Assembly: GCF_014905175.1 (NCBI RefSeq)
Contig: NC_057790.1
Span: forward strand, 14,162,469 to 14,226,468
Direction of reading: 5' to 3'
Origin: Aphidius gifuensis
Lineage: Eukaryota; Arthropoda; Insecta; Hymenoptera; Braconidae
Length of the DNA stretch: 64,000 bases
Part shown: piece after piece, positions 1 through 12,200 of the stretch
Layout: every line of letters begins with the position of its first letter
Numbering within the stretch: the first letter of the stretch is position 1
Made by a program: the position numbers and the translations under genes
The notes under the pieces: model-generated
Database searches by the model: none
What the model was told of the DNA's origin: nothing
Seen by the model: only the letters and a program-made list of their open reading frames with translations

Positions 1-261
1 ATAAAATTTTTATCGTGGGACGAAAATTCGAGGTGCAAACCTGTCATAATATTGCCAATAGATGTTTAAGGCCCGCCTTAACTAGTGATGCCACACCTAA
101 AAAAAAAAAATTGTAAATATATCACTAATTAAATTAAAAAATAATGTGAAAGAGATGAGACAAGACGAGACGAGAAAGTGTGTTTTTTTACGAGAAAAAA
201 TCGGGACGAGAAGCAATATTCTTTTGGTAAATCAAGACGAGACAAGAGAAGGCCTATTCTC
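1..261. other. AT-rich spacer with hAT-like terminus and GAGACGAGAC-rich stretch
   Basis: No gene is supported. TAGTGATGCC at about position 84 matches the terminal sequence of the hAT-like MITE at 18,661. It is followed by purine-rich GAGACAAGACGAGACGAG motifs, an arrangement like the CGATACGATA stretch inside that MITE. This may be the start of a truncated relative, but no partner terminus is seen before the next repeat begins near 262. Confidence 0.35.
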
Positions 262-430
262 GTGAAAAAATGAATTGACGCATAGAAGGACGTCGGAGTT
301 AACTTGATGAAACTTAGAAAAAATAAGAAGCCCTGTGGTCTAGTGGTCAAGGCGTTTGCCCGGAAAGCAAAAGACCCGGGTTCGATTCCCGGCGGGGGAA
401 CTTCGTTATTTTTTCTAAGTTTCTGGTTTT
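262..430 (+). repeat. Repeat copy 1 with tRNA-like core between inverted flanks
   Basis: This ~165-bp unit recurs at about 8,255-8,425 with only a few differences. The core (330-400) has a tRNA-like arrangement: an A-box-like TGGTCTAGTGGTC, a 5-bp anticodon-type stem TTTGC/GCAAA around a 7-nt loop, and a canonical T arm with GGGTTCGATTCCC. The core is framed by CTTAGAAAAAATAAG upstream and its near-exact reverse complement downstream. The acceptor stem pairs imperfectly in this copy because the 3' side is G-rich. It is more likely a dispersed tRNA-derived repeat than a working tRNA gene. Confidence 0.6.
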
Positions 431-1760
431 TTTCTTCTTGAGAAAAAAAAAAAAACTATAAAATTGAAAAAAAAAATTCCGATATTTAATTTTTTTTTCT
501 CGAAAACCGTTATTGAGAGAGAAAAAAACCCCTCATGCCGTCACTAGATTTTTTTGAGACGCATAATTTGAGCCTAATACGAACTCCCTATCTTGATTGT
601 AACAAAAGTTATGGCTCGCCGAAAAAAGAATAAAAAACGGCGCAACGAATAACTCAACGCGAAATTAAAAGAGAGACTTCGTATAAGGCTTATATTATGC
701 GTCTCAAAAAACTCTATCGCCCGCAATATGGGTTTTTTCCCCTATCTTTAACAGTTTTTGAGAAAAACAAAAAAAACTTCAAAATTTGACAAAAAATTCG
801 GATAATAAATTTTTTTGCTCGAAAACTGTTTTTGAGAGAAAAAAAAAAACCCCCCAATGCCGTCACTAGATTTTTTTAAGGCGCATAATTTGAGCATAAT
901 ACAAACTCCCTATCTTCATTATAAAAAAAGGTATGACACGCCGAAAAAAAAATCAAAAAAACGGACCAAAAAATGTCATCATAGAGTTGAAATAAAATGT
1001 TTATAAGGGTCCAAAAAAAAGCCTTGATTCGAGTAATTTTATTGTTGATAAACCATTAAATTATATTTCAGCAATAATTTGAAATAATCATGGCCCTAGC
1101 CGGAGTATTGAAAATTTTTAATTTTCAACGGGTAACGCGGGCCACACGCCCCAACAAACGTTACCAGGACTTTTTTTCTTTCAAATCTTTCCACTTCTTT
1201 CTTTAAAAAAATAAATTCCAAATTCATGAATTATATATTTTATTACATTTTTAGGTTATTACAATATAAAAAACAAATTTAACGATTTTTCTAATATAAA
1301 TCAAAACTTGGAAAATTGCTTTTTTTTTTTTTTCTAATCTTTATTTATAAACTTTAATTTTTTAGTTTATTTAGCTTTAATATATTAATATAGAAATATA
1401 TAAGATATATAGTTTTTTTTATTTAATTTTATAATCTAATTATCTGTTAAATATAAATTTATTTAATATAACATTTTGTTTTGTTTTTCTGATGAATGCT
1501 TGATCAACAGCATCAGTTTAAAAAAAAATATATAAATTTTTCTTGTATAAATGAAGATTTGAAAAATTGCTTTTTTTTTTTTATCTTCATTTTATAATCT
1601 TTTTTTTTTTTTAGTTTATTTATCTTGAATATATTAATATAGAAATATATAAGATATATATTTTTTTTATTTAATTTTATAGTCTAATTATCTGTTAAAT
1701 ATAAATTTATTTAATATGCTTGATCAAAAGCATCATCTGTACCAACTGTATTAAAATATA
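430..1760. repeat. Degenerate duplicated repeats without genes
   Basis: No coding region is supported. A block starting GCCGTCACTAGATTTTTT near 538 recurs near 858. The first copy is followed by an inverted match (GAGACGCATAAT at 577, ATTATGCGTCTC near 695), suggesting a small foldback element. A second direct duplication (~150 bp of AT-rich sequence with TATAGAAATATATAAGATA) lies at about 1,320-1,470 and 1,570-1,720. Confidence 0.5.
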
Positions 1761-2284
1761 CATTAGGGTGGCCGTTATTTTTTTTTTTTTCGAAAAATTC
1801 TGCTCCTAGGGGTTTTTTTTTCTTTATTCCGTGAAAAAAAATAATAGGCAAAATTTTGAAGCTTTATCTCAACTCTAACCCGTGCCGCTGGAATATTGAT
1901 TTTTGCATTTGAAATAACATTGCATTCTTGGGATTTTCAATTTTTTTATTCTGGAGGTCGTAAAAAAAATCGGAAAAATATGAAATTTGCGGTGTTGAAT
2001 TTAAGAATTAATGCACTTTAAACTAGGAATTCTCAAACTGCTGGATCGTATATTTTGCGCTTGCCCATAGACGTTATCCAGTGATTTTTTCTGATTTCAC
2101 ACAAAAATGACGGTTTTTTTCCATTAAAATGGTTTATACGAACTGTAATCACGTTTTTTCTATTAATTTGAAATAAACTACTCCTAATTATGGTAAAAGT
2201 AATATTCCGTAAAACATTCTACAGAAAAAATTTTTCCGTATTATTGAATGAATAAAATACATGTAATTTCAATTTTAAGAAATA

Positions 2285-3020
2285 TAAATGGGCAAGGAAT
2301 AGCAGTAGCTAAGAAAAAGATGTTGCTAAGAAATCGATGTTGCTGAAAACACAATTTTTTGGCTACAATAATTCTTTAGCTCCATCTTTTCCTTAGCTAC
2401 TGCTTGTCCTTGGTATTTTTATTTATTTAATAAATAAAATACATGTGATTCATTATTTTAACAACAAAAATATCAAAAGAATAGCAGTAGCTAAGAAAAA
2501 CATGTGTCTAAGAAATTAATGTTGCAACAAACATAATTATTTTGGCTACATTAATTCCTTAGCTCCATTTTTTCCCTAGCTCCTGCTTGTCCTTGTATAA
2601 ATGAAAAATCCGAGAACAAGTAAGTCCTTCCTTTCCTCAGCTTCTGCTTGTCCTTGAGATTTTTATTTATTTAATAAATAAAATACATGTGATTGATTAT
2701 TTCAAAAACAAAAATGTCCGAAGAAAAGCGGTAGCTACAGAAAAGCTGTGGCCAAGGAATTAATAATGCTACAAACATACTTTTCTTGGCTTAAGTAATT
2801 CCTTAGCTACATCTTTTCCTTAGCTACTGCTTGTCTTTTGACATTTGTATTTTTTAAAAATACAATTACATGTATTTTATTTATTTAATATATGAAAATC
2901 TCAAGGACAAGTAGGACCTAGGAAAAAATGGAGCTAAGGAATTAATGTAGCCAAAATAATTATGTTTGTTGCAACATTAATTTCTTAGAAACATGTTTTT
3001 CTTAGCTACTGCTATTCTTT
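2285..3020. repeat. Diverged hairpin-satellite units inside the transposon
   Basis: Several units pair AGCAGTAGCTAAGAAAA-type sequence with its reverse complement (TTCCTTAGCTACTGCTTGTCC). They are the same kind of unit as the 9,263-14,125 array but more diverged. This may be the source, or a captured piece, of that satellite. Confidence 0.6.
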
Positions 3021-3028
3021 TGATATTT

Positions 3029-4033
3029 CCCTGGTGAAAATATTTCTCCGAATTTTTCCGAATTTCTCCGCGGTTACTCCGAATTTCTCCGCGATTACTC
3101 CGAATTTCTCCCAAATTGACCCATTCGGAGAAATGAGTGGAAAAATTTTCTCCTCGTCGTTGATTTCGGAAGAATTTCCCCGCGGTAAAATTATTTTTTT
3201 CACATGTTTCTCCGCGTGTATTTTTTTTCGCGTAGAAATATTTCCGAATGTTCTCTTACCCAAGTTGATTCGGAGAAACGAAAGAAAAATTTCTCTTCTT
3301 CGTTGATTTTAGAAAAAATTTCTCAGCAGTAAAATTTTTTTTTCACACGGTTGGAGAAATGGCGGACGAATCTCTCCACCCTTTCTCCAACTTTCTCCAC
3401 CATTTGTTCAATTTTTTTCCAACTTTTTTAATTTTCAATTATTTAAAAAAACAATGACTACTTATTAATTGTTACATAACGCAAAGCATAATGATGTTTA
3501 TTTTTTTTGAAAAAAATGAAAATTCGAAGACACTTTTTTTCAAAAAAGTTGATATACCTGAGGTACTTGGTCTACAAAACTCCCGTGATCGTTTCATCAA
3601 ATTGATGAATGTGGGAAAATAAGTGGAAAAATTTCTCCTCGTCGTTGATTTCGGAAGAATTTCTCTGTGATAATTTTTTTTTTCACACGTTTCTCCGCGT
3701 ACTTTTATCGCGGAAAAATATTTCCGAACGTTTCTCCGCCCAAATCGATTCGGAGAAAATTCGCAAAAAATTTCTCGGCGGTAAATTTTCTCTTTCACAT
3801 GTTTCTCCGCGTATTCTCATCGTGGAAAAATATTTCCGAACGTTTCTCTACCCAAGTCGATTCGGAGAAAATTCGGAAAAAAATTTTGATACCTTTCTCC
3901 ACTCATTTCTCCGCATGGGTCAATTCGGGAGAAATTCGGAGTAATCACGGACAAATTCGGAGTAAATGAGGAGAAATTCGGAGTAATCGCGGAGAAATTC
4001 AGGAGAAATCGCGGAGAAATATTTTCACCAGGG
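3029..4033. mobile_element. CCCTGGTG foldback element, copy 1
   Basis: A ~1 kb element bounded by CCCTGGTGAAAATATTTCTCCG at the left and its reverse complement ending CACCAGGG at the right. The interior is built of short degenerate motifs such as CCGAATTTCTCCG and GCGGAGAAA. Open frames here are by-products of that repetition. TTT flanks both ends, possibly a 3-bp duplication. A second copy lies at 44,596-45,623 and a related form at 14,564-15,603. Confidence 0.7.
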
Positions 4034-4552
4034 TTTTGCTGTTAAAATAATGGATCACAATTTTTTCTGTAGAATGTTTTACGGAATATTACTTTTACCA
4101 TAATTAGGAGTAGTTTATTTCAAATTAATAGAAAAAACGTGATTACAGTTCGTATAAACCATTTTAATGGAAAAAAACCGTCATTTTTGTGTGAAATCAG
4201 AAAAAATCACTGGATAACGTCTATGGGCAAGCGCAAAATATACGATCCAGCAGTTTGAGAATTCCTAGTTTAAAGTGCATTAATTCTTAAATTCAACACC
4301 GCAAATTTCATATTTTTCCGATTTTTTTTACGACCTCCAGAAAAATTGAAAATCACAAAATGCAATGTTATTTCAAATGCAAAAATCAGCGGGTTAGATT
4401 GAGATAAAGCTCCAAAATTTTGCATATTTTTTTCACGGATTAAAGAAAACCCCTAGAAGGAACGAAAAAATAACGGCCACCCTAATATACATATATGCGT
4501 TTTTTTCTTTCAAGTCTTTTTTCTTCAACGTATTTTTTTTTTGTCTGTTTTT

Positions 4553-5869
4553 TCAATTCTTATCTTTATTTTGAAGTTCTTGATTTTTGATAATTGGATC
4601 TTTATGTACCACATCGTTATTATTTATAACTTCATCAGGTGTTAGTGTATAATCAACTTCTTCGACATTATCAATACTCGATAAATTAACTAATAATCTA
4701 TTAGCTTCTGAATTTACTTGGCTGTTAAGTTTATAAATGTAATGCTGGATCACGCCCCATTGCACTTCGTTTTCATATGGATAATTCATGTCTAAAGTGA
4801 AATATGATTTGAACACAACATCTATTCCTGTGATAAAATCTTCACATTTCCAGCGAACATTGTTGGTACAACAAATAAACTCATCAAGATTATCAAAATC
4901 AGCTCCGACAACCACTAATATTGGTTGTAAAGCTTAATTTAAACTTTTCAATTTTCTTGATCGTTTTGCAATCGCTTCATCAACAGCTTCAGCAGTCTAA
5001 AACAAAAATATTTTTTAAAAATTTAAATATTAAACAAATCAATTATTTCCTCATTATTAGTGATAAATAATTATTTTTTACTTGAACATGCATAATCATG
5101 CTACTATAAACATCCGCAACTGTTGTTTTATTTGTTCTGTTGGCTCTGCCATGTGGTGGCATTAGAAAAGCAAGTAATTTTATTTTGCATGCAGTTTTAA
5201 CATCATCATTTGTCCTATCAGATATAATTGATTTTTTCAAATTGTTAATATCTCCTTCCCATTTATGTAGAGTGCCGTGATCATTACTTGCTTTCAACAC
5301 TTGAAGTTTATGTATCAGCTGATCAAGTTTTTCAATACTCAATTTGCCCGCATCAGGATATTCATTATCAAAATCTAATTGAACCAGTTGGTACCCTGAT
5401 GGATGTTTTAAACTTGGCAATTTAGTAAAAAATTCTTCGACTGGGAGTAAATCATTTGGTCCTCTTTTTTTCTTTTTCTTTGCTGGAGTATTAAGATCTA
5501 TTTTACGTGAACGACTGGTTATTTGCCATGCTGTTTTGACTCTTTTCCATGGAACACATGTGTTCTCATCGAGAAAGTTTTTATTTGAAATTTCATTTTC
5601 GTCTAAAATTTAAAAATTAATATTAAAAAAATATCATAATTATCACGTAATAAAGCAAGTTGCGATTCATTATGGTATAACATAGCAAAAATTATTAGCT
5701 AACAAAAATAAACAATTATATCATTACCAGGTGGTACTTCTTTATTTGATCGAGCTTCTATTGATTTTCGAAATGTACATATCTCATATTTTTTGTTTCT
5801 GATATAATTCCACAGTTAACCAGAATATTTACAATTTCAACAATTTCATTTCTTGGCCATTTCTTCAAT
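4553..5869 (-). pseudogene. Decayed three-exon gene of an unnamed insect family (copy A)
   Basis: Minus-strand exons read 5,869-5,728, 5,602-5,082 and 4,996-4,553, with GT-AG junctions that keep phase. Recognisable pieces are LKKWPRNEIVEIVN in exon 1, GYQLVQLDFDNEYPD and a basic KKKKKRG tract in exon 2, and RWKCEDFITGIDVVFK in exon 3. The same family appears as the four-exon gene at 59,980-61,025, where FFTKLPSL here matches YFQKFPCL there. Lesions are a frameshift near the end of exon 1 and an in-frame TAA at 4,936-4,934 in exon 3. The 5' end is cut off by inserted elements. Function is not known; similar uncharacterised genes occur in other animals (recollection, not searched). Confidence 0.6.
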
Positions 5870-5972
5870 CTGAAATTTATTCTAACTTTTTTCAAACTTT
5901 TTTCCAACCTACTTCAATCAAAAATTTACTCAAACTTTTTTTCAACTTCTTTCCAACTTTTATCCAACCATG

Positions 5973-6796
5973 CACTGAAAAAACGTTCCCGCTGCAGGCA
6001 CGGTACGTTCCTGCTGCCGTAGCAGTAAAGTAGACTGCGAAGCGCTGTACTGCTGTGAGAGCAGTACACCCAACTTGGAATTTCTGTACTGCTCTCACAG
6101 CAGTACAGCACTGCTGCTGCAGCCGAACATTTTACTGTCGATGAGTTCAGGCGTAGTAGCAGTACAAAGAATAGCTGTATGACACGTAAAGACTCATTCG
6201 ATAAATTAAATGATGTATATATGTATATTATTAATATTAATTATTAATAAATATAATTATATATTACTATTATTATTGAATATGAATTGATTTTAAAATC
6301 TTGTATATTGTAAAAAAATATGTATAACGAATTTGAAAAAAAATTGATTTTATTTGAATATAGAATTGAAAAAAAAAAATTTACATTTTTAATTTACCGT
6401 GTAATAATAATAAGTTTACTTATTGAATAAACGAAGAAATTGCATTAACTATGATGATAACATAAAAATAATATTAGACAGTAAATTAAAAATGTAAAAA
6501 ATTTAATTTTAACATAAAAAAAAATTTTTAAATTTAACATTGAAAGAAATTTTTAATTGAACATTTAATAAAATGCTAAATTTCAATCCTAACCTATAAG
6601 TGATGTCAAAGTTGTGAACCGTATATGACCGCGCATTCAGTTGCCACAGCAGTGCTTTGTACTGCTCGCACAGCAGTACAGTTTACAGAGAATATACGGG
6701 TGCTTACTGTGGATTTACATGGACATCCTGCTACTGTAGCGGTCTACCATTACCGGTCTAATAGACCGTGCCTGCAGCGGGAACGTTTTTTCAGTG
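5973..6796. mobile_element. CACTGAAAAAACG MITE, element 1
   Basis: Terminal inverted repeats CACTGAAAAAACGTTCCCGC (5,973) and GCGGGAACGTTTTTTCAGTG (ending 6,796) bound ~820 bp. Inside are further inverted TGTACTGCT/AGCAGTACA motifs. No transposase reading frame is present. It sits in the upstream flank of the copy-A pseudogene. Confidence 0.7.
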
Positions 6797-6863
6797 TGGG
6801 TCATTTTCGTAAAAAGGTGGAGAAAGTTGGAAAAAGGCGGAAAAAGTTGGAGAAATATTTCTA

Positions 6864-7556
6864 CACTGAAAAAACGGTGCCGCTGGCGCAGCGGTAAGTG
6901 ACGCTACGGCAAAGGAACTAACGTCCGTTGCTAGCTAGCTCCGTTGTCGCAACTGAACTAGTGTAGAAGAATCTAAGGTTCGTTGCGACAACTTACGAGG
7001 TCCGCTGCAGCAGCGGACCTCGAGTCCTTCTTGTCAGTTCAGCCTGATTCACGGTTTATGGTACCGCTGAATTGACTGACCCGGCATATACATTGTTTTT
7101 TTATTATTTTTCATTATTCAAATATACGTTTTTTAAATATTATTTTGCATTATTTGAATATCCCCCGTTGTAAATAATAATAATAATAATAATAATGTTC
7201 TAAATAATGTTGTATACTTATGTTATATCGTTAATTATAAAATAATTATTCAGAAATTTGTTGTTAAAATTCTAAACTGTGATCTTTTAATTTATTTGAT
7301 ACAAACTTATCTATCAATCAACAGTCTTTATTTAAATCGATAAATGATAAAGAACGTGTGACAAACCTACAAGATATTAATTTTTATTATTATTTATTTA
7401 TCATCATGTGACTCTAGTACGTGCGAACGCAGATTTTTAGGTCCGCTGGAATAGCGGACCTATAGTCGGTTGCAGCAAAGAAATATTCCGTTGCGCTAGG
7501 GGACCACTGATGCCAGTACTTTAGTCCGCTGCGCCAGCGGCACCATTTTTTCAGTG
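6864..7556. mobile_element. CACTGAAAAAACG MITE, element 2
   Basis: Left terminus CACTGAAAAAACGGTGCCGC (6,864) and inverted right terminus GCGGCACCATTTTTTCAGTG (ending 7,556) bound ~690 bp with GC-rich subterminal repeats (GTCCGCTG, CAGCGGACC). It shares the first ~13 bases of the terminus with element 1, so the two form one family with different interiors. Confidence 0.7.
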
Positions 7557-8254
7557 TACCAAGGCGTGCATACGAAATCTGTTTCCTAATAATTTGACGT
7601 TTCTATTGAAGAATTATTTATTCGCATGTGATACAATATCGAGTCTCAGATAAAAGTATTGTCGATTATTTTGAATGGACATATCATGAAATTATATTAA
7701 GTCTTAGCTGTCTGTCCGCGGCGTTAAAGTTTGTTTGTGTAATAAGGATAGAACGTGATCTTTTTTTATTTCGATTTTATTTTTCAAACACAGGCAGCTT
7801 TAACTCTCCTAAATTATTTATCATCGTTTGTTTGAATTTCTTATTTTTTGTTGTTCAATTGAATAAAAATTTAGTATATACAGTAGTACTAAGCTAACGT
7901 AAAGAATAACTTTAACGAGTTTGTTTTTTACAAAAATTATATTTTTGATTTTGTATATTATTATAGATTGTATCGTATACCATAAACAAGTTGAACATTG
8001 AGTTTTGTCTTGTCACAATATGCATCCAACAACAATCTAGTCAGTGTAAAATAATGACAAACTCAAAGCGTGAAAACGTCATGTGTTTCATTTACATGAA
8101 AAATCATTATTAATTTTGTTTCTTATCATTTTGTACCTAATCATCAAGGCTTAATTTTTTAGTGGACTTCCACTCAAACATTATTTGAAGACATTGTTTT
8201 ATTGCTATTTCTACATCATGGATTAGTCGCAATTCCAAAGTGGCAGAATTATTT
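7557..8254. repeat. Dispersed repeat remnant, no gene
   Basis: The part from about 7,960 (ATACCATAAACAAGTTGAACATT, CATCCAACAACAATCTAGTCAG) recurs at 15,880-16,090 on the opposite strand, and in part at 16,810-16,890. No coding region is supported; the open frame at 7,628 has no recognisable features. Confidence 0.45.
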
Positions 8255-8425
8255 ATGGAAAAATGAATTGACGCATAGAAGGACGTCGGAGTTAATTTGA
8301 TGAAACTTAGAAAAAGTAAGAAGCCCTGTAGTCTAGTGGTCAAGGCGTTTGCCCGGAAAGCAAAAGACCCGGGTTCGATTCCCGGCAGGGAAACTCCGTT
8401 ATTTTTTCTAAGTTTCTGGTTTTTT
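8255..8425 (+). repeat. Repeat copy 2 with tRNA-like core
   Basis: A near-identical copy of the unit at 262-430. The tRNA-like core is about 8,323-8,392. Here the 3' end reads CAGGGA and pairs well with the 5' GCCCTG, so this copy folds better than copy 1. The anticodon loop would be CCGGAAA with GGA in the anticodon position. The variable region is short, which argues against a normal serine tRNA. Confidence 0.6.
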
Positions 8426-9262
8426 TCATAAGTTCTATTCTCAGGATAAGTTCTATCCTAAAAATAATGAATATGACACTAGAAGAGATACCTATAAAAA
8501 AAAATTATAATAACTTGCTGCTTGGATTGTGAAAATCATTTTATCATATCAAATTAATATTAAATTGCGAATTAGTACTAAGTGTATATCTAAAAATATA
8601 CCAAATCAGTAGTTCAAGGACAGTCCCTAAATTCGCTGTTATGTTAATGGACTCGTCCTCAAACTGAGAGAATTTTTTTGTTAATTCTACGGGGCAACCA
8701 CTACGAAGTGGGAAAGAATACCGTAAAAATTCAGGAATTTATAATTACGGGAATATGATGTAAAAAATATCAAATTATCACGGAATTCTTTCATTGCGCA
8801 TTGAATATTTTACGGTGTATTCACGATTTATTTGATATTCTATGTAGGGTATATAAATTATTTGTGAAGGTATCATCAAATATTCCGGTATAACACCGTA
8901 AATATAGAACGTTTACCAATAAATTTATAAATACGGAAAAAAACTCTAAAAAAGTTAGCAAAACATTGACGAATTTTTAAGTTACCGATTTATATTACAG
9001 GAGACCCCGTACTTTTACGGCTTCTTTTATTTTTTTATGACAACAAACCAATTTTGGAGGCTTTTACAAATAGAGAATTTATATTTACGCGGCAGCCCGT
9101 ACTTCTAAAAACATTTAACGTCAACAAAAGTATGATTTCAAAATACCCCGTAGTTTTATCTAAAAGAAAAACAAAAAAAAAATTTATTTACACGACAGTC
9201 ATAATTAACACAATGCAAATAATTTTAATTAGTAACAAACATGTAATTTTATTTAAAAAATA
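8426..9262. repeat. Repeat remnants, no gene
   Basis: Sequence at 8,590-8,680 (AAATCAGTAGTTCAAGGACAGTCCC then AATGGACTCGTCCTCAAAC) belongs to the dispersed palindromic repeat also seen at 16,170-16,400 and 48,480-48,720. The rest is AT-rich with no supported gene. Confidence 0.45.
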
Positions 9263-12200
9263 AATAAAAAATGTCCAAGGAAAAGCAGTAGCTAAGGAAA
9301 AGATGTATCGAAGGAATAATTGGGGCTAAGGAATTATTTCCTTGAAACATAATTCTTTGGCAACCTCAATTCCTTAGCTACATCTTTTCCTTAGCTACTG
9401 CTTTTCCTTGGACAGTTGTATTTTTAAAAAATAAATTTACATGTATTTTATTTATAAATTAAATAAAAAATGTCCAAGGAAAAGCATTAGCTAAGAAAAA
9501 GATGTAGCTAAAGAATTAATGTGACTGAGGAATTAATTCCTGGAAACATAATTTTTTGGCAACATTAATTCCTTAGACACATTAATTCCTTAGCTACATC
9601 TTTTCCTTAGCTACTGCTTTTCCTTGGAAATTTTTTATTGATTTTATAAATAAAATACACGTAAATTTATTTTTTAAAAATATAAATGTCCAAGGAAAAG
9701 CAGTAGCTAAGGAATTAATGTTGCCAAAAAATTATGTTTAAAAGAAAGAATTCCTTAGTCACATTGATTCCTTAGCTACATCTTTTCCTTAGCTACTGCT
9801 TTTCCTTGGACATTTGTCTTGTTAAAAAATAAATTAACATGTATTTTTTTTATAAAATAAATAAAAAATGTCCAAGGAAAAGCAGTAGCTGAGAAATTAA
9901 TGTGGCTAAGGAATTAATGTGACTGAGGAATTATTTCCTGGAAACATAATTTTTTGGCAACATTAATTCCTTAGACACATTAATTCCTTAGCTACATCTT
10001 TTCCTTAGCTACTGCTTTTCCCTGGACATTTTTTATTTATTTTATAAATAAAATACACGTAAATTTATTTTTTTAAAATACAAATGTCCAAGGAAAAGCA
10101 GTAGCTGAGGAATTAATGTTGCCAAAAAATTATGTTTAAAGGAAATAATTCCTTAGTCACATTAATTCCTTAGCGACATCTTTTCCTTAGCTACTGCTTT
10201 TCCGTGGACATTTGTATTGTTAAAAAATAAATTGACATGTATTTTATTTATAAAATAAATAAAAAATGTCCAAGGAAAAGCAGTAGCTAAGGAATTAATG
10301 TGGCTAAGGAATTAATGTGACTGAGGAATTATTTCCTGGAAACATAATTTTTTGGCAACATTAATTCCTTAGACACATTAATTCCTTAGCTACATCTTTC
10401 CCTTAGCTACTGCTTTTCCTTGGACATTTTTTATTTATTTTCTAAATAAAATACACGTAAATATATTTTTATAAAATACAAATGTCCAAGGAAAAGCAGT
10501 AGCTAAGGAATTAATGTTGCCAAAAAATTATGTTTAAAGGAAATAATTCCTTAGGCACATTGATTCCTTAGCTACATCTTTTCCTTAGCTACTGCTTTTC
10601 CTTGGACATTTGTATTGTTAAAAAATAAATTAACATGTATTTTATTTATAAAATAAATAAAAAATGTCCAAGGAAAAGCAGTAGCTAAGGAATTAATGTT
10701 GCTGAAAAATTATGTTTCAAGGTAATAATTCTTCAGTCACATTAATTCCTTAGCTACATCTTTTCCTTAGCTACTGCTTTTCCTTGTACATTTTTTATTT
10801 ATTTCATAAATAAAATACACGTAAATTTTTTTTTTAAAAATACAAATGTCCGAGGAAAAGCAGTAGCTAACGAATTAATGTTGCCAAAAAATTATGTTTC
10901 AAGGAAATAATTCCTTAGTCAAATTAATTCCTTAGCTACATCTTTTCCTTGGCTACTGCTTTTCCTTGGACATTTTTTATTTATTTTATAAATAAAATAC
11001 ATGTTAATTTATTTTTTAAAAATATAATAAGCACCATGTAGCTAAGGAATTAATGTTGCCAAAAAATTATGTTCAAAGGAAATAATTCCTTAGTCACATT
11101 GATTCCTTAGCTACATCTTTTCCATAGCTACTGCTTTTCCTTGGACATTTATCTTGTTAAAAAATAAATTAACATGTATTTTATTTATAAAATAAATAAA
11201 AAATGTCCAAGGAAAAGCAGTAGCTAAGGAATTAATGTGGCTAAGGAATTAATGTGACTGAGGAATTATTTCCTGGAAACATAATTTTTTGGCAACATTA
11301 ATTCCTTAGACACATTAATTCCTTAGCTACATCTTTTCCTTAGCTACTGCTTTTCCCTGGACATTTTTTATTTATTTTATAAATAAAATACACTTAAATT
11401 CATTTTTTAAAAATACAAATGTCCAAGGAAAAGCAGTAGCTGAGGAATTAATGTTGCCAAAAAATTATGTTTAAAGGAAATAATTCCTTAGTCACATTGA
11501 TTCCTTAGCTACATCTTTTCCTTAGCTACTGCTTTTCCTTGGACATTTGTATTGTTAAAAAATAAATTGACATGTATTTTATTTATAAAATAAATAAAAA
11601 ATGTCCAAGGAAAAGCAGTAGCTAAGAAATTAATGTGGCTAAGGAATTAATGTGACTGAGGAATTATTTGCTGGAAACATAATTTTTTGGCAACATTAAT
11701 TCCTTAGACACATTAATTCCTTAGCTACATCTTTTCCTCAGCTATTGCTTTTCCTTGGACATTTTTTATTTATTTTATAAATAAAATACACGTAAATATA
11801 TTTTTTAAAAATACAAATGTCCAAGGAAAAGCAGTAGCTAAGGAATTAATGTTGCCAAAAAATTATGTTTAAAGGAAATAATTCCTTAGTCACATTGATT
11901 CCTTAGCTACAACTTTTCCTTAGCTACAGCTTTTCCTTGGACATTTGTATTGTTGTGTAAATTGGTCAGTGTATTTTATTTGTTGTAAAAAATTAAAATT
12001 TTAGTAATGTCCATGAGTAGCTGCTGACCTTAATGTTGCTGAAAAAAATTATGCTCTGGTAACAATTCCTTCAGTCACATTAATTCCTTAGCTACATCTT
12101 TTCCTTAGCTATTGCTTTTCCTTGTACATTTTTTATTTATTTCATAAATAAAATACACGTAAATTTTTTTTTTAAAAATACAAATGTCCAAGGAAAGCAG

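Larger units (their letters stand above)
1763..4485. mobile_element. Non-autonomous DNA transposon, long TIRs, TATACA duplication
   Basis: The ends TTAGGGTGGCCGTTA (1,763) and TAACGGCCACCCTAA (4,485) are inverted copies. The inverted match runs about 480 bp inward (about 1,763-2,245 against 4,045-4,485). Both sides are flanked by TATACA (1,757-1,762 and 4,486-4,491), consistent with a 6-bp target duplication. The interior has no transposase. It holds hairpin repeats related to the 9-14 kb satellite and a second element inserted at 3,029. The superfamily is not assigned. Confidence 0.7.

Noticed and set aside
330..400. Functional tRNA gene
   Set aside because: The acceptor stem is mismatched and the core belongs to a repeated cassette. 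A tRNA-derived repeat is more likely, although the second copy folds better.
3012..3969. Several overlapping open frames of 80-110 aa on both strands
   Set aside because: They follow the ~12-bp CCGAATTTCTCC repeats of the foldback element. Frames are open on both strands at once and the products are low-complexity Phe/Arg/Lys strings.
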